NCBI GenBank assembly: GCA_016930895.1
Contig: JAFGFV010000256.1
Span: forward strand, 1-9,959
Source: Spirochaetales bacterium
GTDB taxonomy: Bacteria > Spirochaetota > Spirochaetia > SZUA-6 > DRHE01
Direction: 5' to 3'
DNA length: 9,959 bases
In this document: positions 6,441 through 9,959 of the stretch, in pieces
Numbering within the stretch: the first letter of the stretch is position 1
How the letters are laid out: each line of letters begins with the position of its first letter
Notes under the pieces: generated by a model
The model's input: only the letters and a program-made list of their open reading frames with translations
Databases searched by the model: none
Told to the model about the DNA's origin: nothing
Made by a program: the position numbers and the translations under genes

Positions 6441-8069
6441 GTGAGCAGTCATCTCAGGATCGCGGTCACGTGCAGCTTCGGGCTGGAGTCCCTGGTCAGC
6501 CAGGAGCTCTCCGAACTCGGCTATCCGGAACATGTGGTGGGAAACGGACGCGTGTGCTTCACGGCCCCTGCCGCGGCCCTGGCCCGGTGCAACCTCTGGC
6601 TGCGGACCGCGGACCGCGTGCTCGTGGTCCTGGCTGAGTTCCCGGCGGCAGGTTTCGACGAGCTGTTTGCGGGCGTTCAGAGCGTCCCGTGGGAGGAGAT
6701 CCTGCCGGCCGACGCGCGGGTCGTGGTGACGGCCCGCTCGGTCCGGTCGAGGCTGACCAGTCTTCCCGCCTGCCAGAGCACCGTCAAGAAGGCCGTCATC
6801 GAGAGCTTGCGCCGCCGCCATGCCGCCCAGTGGTTCCCGGAAAGCGGGCCCTTGTACGCGGTGGACCTCGCCTTGCGCGCCGACCGGGGCCTGCTGACCC
6901 TCGACTCCACCGGAGAAGGGCTGCACCGCCGGGGCTATCGCACACGCGCGGGCGCCGCCCCGCTGCGTGAGAACCTGGCCGCGGCCCTGGTGATGCTGTC
7001 CCGCTGGGACCCCTCACGGGTGCTGGCGGACCCCTTCTGCGGCTCCGGGACGATCGTCATCGAGGCGGCCATGGCTGCGCTGCAGATGGCGCCCGGGCTC
7101 CGGCGGAGCTTCACCGCGGAGGGTTGGCCGCATCTGGACCGGCGAATCTGGCAGGAGGCAAGGGAAGAAGCGCGCACCCGGGCCGCGGCGGCGACCCGGG
7201 GCGGCGGAGGGGAGGCCGAGATCCTCGCTTCGGATCGCGATGTGCGCATGATCGCTCTCGGCCGGGCCAATGCCCGCCGGGCCGGAGTCGAGGGTGCCAT
7301 CTCGTGGCGTGCCCTCCCGGTCGAACGGTTTCGCAGCCGGGCGCCCTACGGCTGCCTGGTCTGCAATCCCCCCTACGGAGAGCGCACGGGCGGGGCTTCC
7401 GAGGTGGAGGAGCTGTACCGCACTCTGGGCGCCGTGTTCGCCCGCCTGGACCGCTGGTCCGGGTTCTTTCTGACGTCCCATCCTCATTTCGAGAGGCACT
7501 TCGGGAGACCGGCGGACCGCAACCGCAAGCTGTACAACGGGAACCTCAAGACCTACCTCTACCAGTACCTCGGCCCGCTTCCCCGTTCCGAGGATCACCG
7601 GCACGCCCCGCCCGGCGCAGCCGCCGGGAAGTCGCCCGGCTCCGTCTCAGGGGACACCGCGGGGGCTGCCATCCTGAAAGGCCGGGCAGAGACCGGCTCC
7701 GGGCGCGGGCGGCGGCTCGGCTTTCCCACCGCAAACCTGGCCCTGGACGCGGACGCGCTTCCTCCTTCCGGCATATACGCCGTCTGGGTCCGCATCGAAG
7801 GGGAGCAGCGCTGGCGTCCCGGGGCCGCCAGCGTGGGGTACAACCCCACCTTCCCGGCAGACCGCCGGCGCCTGGAGGTGCACATCCTCGACTATGACGG
7901 GGGCGAGCTCTACGGCAAGCGGCTGGAGGTGCTCCCCGTCGCCTACCTGCGCGAGGAGAAGCGCTTCCCGGACCCCGAGACCCTGGTCCGCCAGATGGAG
8001 CGGGACTGCGCCCACGCCCGAAGCATGCTCGCCGAGGCGAGGCCCCCGGCGCAGCCGGGCGAATCGTAA
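6441..8069 (+). CDS. Fusion protein: THUMP-type RNA (guanine-N2) methyltransferase + riboflavin kinase
   Basis: This is one continuous 542-residue frame from GTG 6441. Residues about 1-380 form a class I SAM-dependent rRNA methyltransferase of the RlmL/YpsC type: a ferredoxin-like/THUMP N-terminus (AVTCSFGLESLVSQEL), ADPFCGSGTIVIEAA (196-210) for SAM, catalytic NPPYGER (309-315) and the family ending RKLYNGNLKTYLYQY. A proline/alanine/glycine-rich linker (about 381-408) follows. Residues about 409-530 are a complete riboflavin kinase domain: GRGRRLGFPTANL with PTAN at 429-432 for Mg-ATP, GIYAVWV, SVGYNPTF, catalytic-type Glu479 in LEVHILDYDGGELYGKRL, and LREEKRFPDPE. The FAD-synthetase half of RibF is absent. 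No ATG, GTG or TTG codon lies in frame between the domains, so a separate kinase start is unlikely. TTG 6354 (TTGA overlap with the previous stop) would add 29 Pro/Ala-rich residues; neither start has a clear ribosome site. The domain calls are firm, while substrates are inferred from families. Confidence 0.9.
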   Translation: MSSHLRIAVTCSFGLESLVSQELSELGYPEHVVGNGRVCFTAPAAALARCNLWLRTADRVLVVLAEFPAAGFDELFAGVQSVPWEEILPADARVVVTARSVRSRLTSLPACQSTVKKAVIESLRRRHAAQWFPESGPLYAVDLALRADRGLLTLDSTGEGLHRRGYRTRAGAAPLRENLAAALVMLSRWDPSRVLADPFCGSGTIVIEAAMAALQMAPGLRRSFTAEGWPHLDRRIWQEAREEARTRAAAATRGGGGEAEILASDRDVRMIALGRANARRAGVEGAISWRALPVERFRSRAPYGCLVCNPPYGERTGGASEVEELYRTLGAVFARLDRWSGFFLTSHPHFERHFGRPADRNRKLYNGNLKTYLYQYLGPLPRSEDHRHAPPGAAAGKSPGSVSGDTAGAAILKGRAETGSGRGRRLGFPTANLALDADALPPSGIYAVWVRIEGEQRWRPGAASVGYNPTFPADRRRLEVHILDYDGGELYGKRLEVLPVAYLREEKRFPDPETLVRQMERDCAHARSMLAEARPPAQPGES

Positions 8070-8100
8070 CAGCCGACTGCAGTCATGCCCAGGGAGCTGG

Positions 8101-9114
8101 TCAGGAGGGACCCCCCACGGGCTCGAGGTCGGACTCCCGCACCCAGCCGAACCTGCGGTAGTTGCCCCAGACGATCACTTCCACCCAGCCGTCCTTGCGA
8201 TGCACCGGGCGCACCATGGTCCCTGCCGGAAGCCTCCCTGCCAGCCTCTCCCCCTCCTCGGGATGGCAACTCAGAGGCGCGCCCGGCGTGATGACCCGCG
8301 CCGCCGGATACGCGCGCACGGCCAGCACCTCCGGAGCGAAGCGGTCACGACGGGCCAGGAAGCGCATGATCCCGCTGCTGATCCCCAGGGCCACGCTCTC
8401 AGGATTGCCGAACAGCACGTCCCGGTCCGAGCGCACGGTCACGAACCCGGTCTCGATGATCACGGCCGGCGTGGAGGGGTGGATGGCGTGCCGACAGCGA
8501 TGGTGACTGAAGGCGTAGTAGCCCCGCATGTTGTAGGTCGTGCCGTAGCGGTCCTCCGGAAGATCCGTGAAGCGGCTGTAGGTGAAAGCCAGGGCGTCGA
8601 GCAGCTGACGCGAGGCGTCGGATGCGCGCCACGGCGTGGCCGCCTTCCAGCCCCGCGCCCCCAGGCGGGCTGCCCCGTCGGCGTGGATCGACACGAAGGC
8701 ATCGGCCCGGTAACCCGGCGGAACCGTGGCCGGCAGGAGCTCGGCGTCCATGCCCGCCGTGCGCAGCTGCTCCACGACCCTGCGGGCGATGCCAAGATTG
8801 GCGTCGACTTCGCGGTACTCCCCAAACCGCGCCCCGGTGGAGGAGCGAAGGCGACGAAGCTCTTCGGGCAGCTCCTCGATGCGCCAGTGTCCCGCCTGCA
8901 CCCCCACCCTCGGGGGCCCGGGCTGAGTCCAGGTCGCGGGGGTGCCCAGACCGGAGAAGTGCGATTCAACCGGGCCGTCAAGGCCGGCGCGGGCGCGCCG
9001 ATACAGCCCACGCTCCGCCTCCAGGCGGGAGCCCACGGAGAGCATCAGCGTCGCAATCACCAGCGCCCAGGCGGCCGCTACCAGAGCCGTTCCGGTTGGG
9101 TCCCTTCGCCTCAT
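8101..9114 (-). CDS. Membrane-anchored N-acetylmuramoyl-L-alanine amidase with C-terminal SH3-like domain
   Basis: This 337-residue protein is a peptidoglycan hydrolase that cuts between muramic acid and the stem peptide. After four charged residues a hydrophobic helix (about 9-29) acts as signal-anchor, so the enzyme lies outside the cytoplasmic membrane. The Amidase_3-like zinc domain runs from about 69 to 255. Likely ligands are His76 in VGVQAGHW, Glu102 in YREVDANL and His144 in FVSIHADG, and the catalytic Glu is Glu221 in AVIIETGF. The usual DPGHGG motif is replaced by QAGHWR, as in a divergent branch of the family. The last 75 or so residues (about 263-332, with WVEVIVWGNYRRFGWV) look like an SH3-type wall-binding domain. 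ATG 9114 has AGGAG (complement of 9122-9126) seven bases upstream. The gene converges on the methyltransferase-kinase gene (31 bases between) and is divergent from the DUF6992-like gene. Confidence 0.88.
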   Translation of the reverse strand: MRRRDPTGTALVAAAWALVIATLMLSVGSRLEAERGLYRRARAGLDGPVESHFSGLGTPATWTQPGPPRVGVQAGHWRIEELPEELRRLRSSTGARFGEYREVDANLGIARRVVEQLRTAGMDAELLPATVPPGYRADAFVSIHADGAARLGARGWKAATPWRASDASRQLLDALAFTYSRFTDLPEDRYGTTYNMRGYYAFSHHRCRHAIHPSTPAVIIETGFVTVRSDRDVLFGNPESVALGISSGIMRFLARRDRFAPEVLAVRAYPAARVITPGAPLSCHPEEGERLAGRLPAGTMVRPVHRKDGWVEVIVWGNYRRFGWVRESDLEPVGGPS

Positions 9115-9173
9115 GACTCATCTCCTGCAGGCAAACGCTCCGCACGGCGGTTCCCTTTTCCTTACGAGGTTAG

Positions 9174-9179
9174 TAAAAT
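9174..9179 (+). promoter_or_regulatory. Possible -10 element (TAAAAT) in the AT-rich divergent spacer
   Basis: The spacer 9115-9292 separates two divergent genes. Bases 9160-9180 are its only AT-rich part and include TAAAAT, one mismatch from TATAAT. No convincing -35 is visible 16-18 bases upstream, so promoter strength and direction are uncertain. An AGGAGG at 9181-9186 is not followed by a start codon at usable distance. Confidence 0.3.
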
Positions 9180-9292
9180 TAGGAGGTCGGGGCAAGGGCG
9201 GTCGAGGTGCGGACGGTCCAAACGGCATGAGCAATCTCCACCCGCGCCTACGCTCCCGCAGGTGCTGCTTCATCGAATCGAAAGGCATGACC

Positions 9293-9916
9293 ATGGCACG
9301 GGTGCGGAACGAGTCGGCTGGCGGGCGTACGGGCCTGCAGGGCAGCGAGGACAGCGAACGCAGCGCCGCAGGCGGCGAGACCCTGCGGAGGTTTCAGCTC
9401 GCCCTGGCGCGCCGGCTTCTGAGCTGGGCGGTGCCCAGCATGGCGGCAGGCCTGGCCGCTGCCTTCCTGGGCACAGGATTCTGGCGGGGCCTCGGCATCC
9501 AGGCGGCGGCCTGGGGCGCCGTGGATGCAGTGATCGCCCTGCTGGCCCGTTTGTCCGCCCTGCGGGGCCGGCGCGCGGGCAGTGGCACCAGCGGCGCCGT
9601 GAGCGGCGGGGCAGACGTGCAGGGAGACTGGCAGCTGCAAGCCCGGCGCCTGCGCCGCATCCTGTGGATCAATGCAGCTCTGGACGGGCTGTACGTGAGT
9701 GGAGGGGTGCTCCTGTCGCTGACCCTGGGGCGCAGCTCCGCGGCCGCCCGGGGGCACGGGTTGGGGATTGCGCTCCAGGGTGCCTTCCTGCTGATCTTCG
9801 ACGTGATCCACGCCCTGGCCGCGGCACGCCTGCTGCCCGCGCCCGGGCACATCGCCTCGGGGGGCGGTCCCGATGCGGCGGAGGGCGGTCCCAACCCGGA
9901 GGGAGGCTCTGAATGA
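9293..9916 (+). CDS. DUF6992-like four-helix membrane protein
   Basis: This is a 207-residue integral membrane protein of unknown function. A polar N-terminus (about 1-40) is followed by hydrophobic segments at about 43-62, 67-88, 123-146 and 156-178, then a Gly/Pro/Glu-rich tail. Conserved-looking stretches are FWRGLGIQAAAWGAVDAVIA (63-82) and HGLGIALQGAFLLIFDVIHA (155-174). These share a G-x-G ... Q ... D pattern, suggesting two related hairpins. The pattern resembles proteins annotated as DUF6992, where FWRGFGxQ and GFLLLFD-like motifs recur; this is from memory and only moderately certain. ATG 9293 is preferred because AAAGG (9281-9285) lies seven bases upstream. ATG 9287, six bases earlier, is too close to that site, and ATG 9227 has none. 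The stop overlaps the next start (ATGA), so the downstream gene is translationally coupled and probably functionally linked. Confidence 0.72.
   Translation: MARVRNESAGGRTGLQGSEDSERSAAGGETLRRFQLALARRLLSWAVPSMAAGLAAAFLGTGFWRGLGIQAAAWGAVDAVIALLARLSALRGRRAGSGTSGAVSGGADVQGDWQLQARRLRRILWINAALDGLYVSGGVLLSLTLGRSSAAARGHGLGIALQGAFLLIFDVIHALAAARLLPAPGHIASGGGPDAAEGGPNPEGGSE
9898..9906 (+). promoter_or_regulatory. Ribosome binding site for the last, truncated gene
   Basis: GGAGGGAGG lies six bases before ATG 9913. It is inside the end of the membrane-protein gene and supports coupled translation of the downstream frame. Confidence 0.7.
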
Positions 9917-9959
9917 GCGCTGTCGAGTACCGGTCGATGCACGGGTCGGCGGACGCTTC
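9913..9959 (+). CDS. Start of an unidentified gene (3' end outside window)
   Basis: ATG 9913 overlaps the preceding TGA (ATGA) and has a strong ribosome site at 9898-9906. Only MSAVEYRSMHGSADA can be read before the window ends. That is too short to recognise a family. The four-base overlap indicates an operon with the DUF6992-like membrane protein. Confidence 0.65.
   Translation, partial: MSAVEYRSMHGSADA

Noticed and set aside
8075..8084. Perfect palindrome GACTGCAGTC between the convergent methyltransferase-kinase and amidase genes, considered as a terminator
   Set aside because: It has no loop, the stem is only five base pairs and no T-run follows on either strand.
7894..9912. Very long plus-strand open frame (672 codons) opposite the amidase and through the membrane-protein gene
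   Set aside because: The composition is that of a shifted frame (Arg/Pro/Ala/His-rich). It overlaps three supported genes, including the antisense amidase with catalytic residues, and shows no domain.

Overview
The window is very GC-rich (about 70% by eye) bacterial chromosome. It is gene-dense, and third codon positions are strongly G/C. It carries ordinary housekeeping and accessory genes and no visible mobile element, tRNA, rRNA or CRISPR array. A periplasmic-type amidase with an N-terminal anchor and a DegP/HtrA-like protease fit a Gram-negative-like bacterium. The zinc-ribbon HD protein family is one I associate with deltaproteobacterial lineages, but the taxon cannot be fixed from this sequence.

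Layout. Positions 1-3322 (+): the tail of a nitroreductase-family gene, an AlaX-type alanyl-tRNA editing protein with a C-terminal DHHA1 domain, and a 4-alpha-glucanotransferase (malQ) whose GTG start overlaps the editing gene's stop. Positions 3339-4362 (+): a promoter with a perfect Crp/Fnr-type palindrome (TTGAC-N4-GTCAA) drives a zinc-ribbon protein with a decayed HD-phosphohydrolase domain, followed by a small NifU C-terminal-domain iron-sulfur protein. Positions 4380-5423 (-): a trypsin-like HtrA protease with one PDZ domain and no signal peptide. Positions 5569-8069 (+): an XdhC/CoxI-family molybdoenzyme maturation protein, then a THUMP-type 23S-rRNA-like methyltransferase fused in frame to a complete riboflavin kinase domain. 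Positions 8101-9114 (-): an anchored N-acetylmuramoyl-L-alanine amidase. Positions 9293-9959 (+): a four-helix membrane protein of a DUF6992-like type, translationally coupled to a gene that runs off the window.

Most striking point. The methyltransferase-riboflavin kinase fusion (6441-8069) joins an RNA base-modification enzyme to FMN synthesis in one polypeptide. Both active sites look intact, and no ATG, GTG or TTG codon lies in frame in the linker from which a separate kinase could start. Secondary points are the Crp/Fnr-like operator spaced correctly for class II activation of the pseudo-HD gene, two promoters that would make leaderless mRNAs (HD gene and xdhC-like gene), and a duplicated small palindrome in the 5' end of malQ.

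How the genes may work together. XdhC inserts or protects sulfurated molybdenum cofactor in flavin-containing hydroxylases, and the next gene carries an FMN-making domain, so this pair has a possible redox-cofactor theme. The Fnr-like box in front of the HD/NifU pair suggests a response to oxygen or nitrogen oxides. These links are inferred from gene order only.
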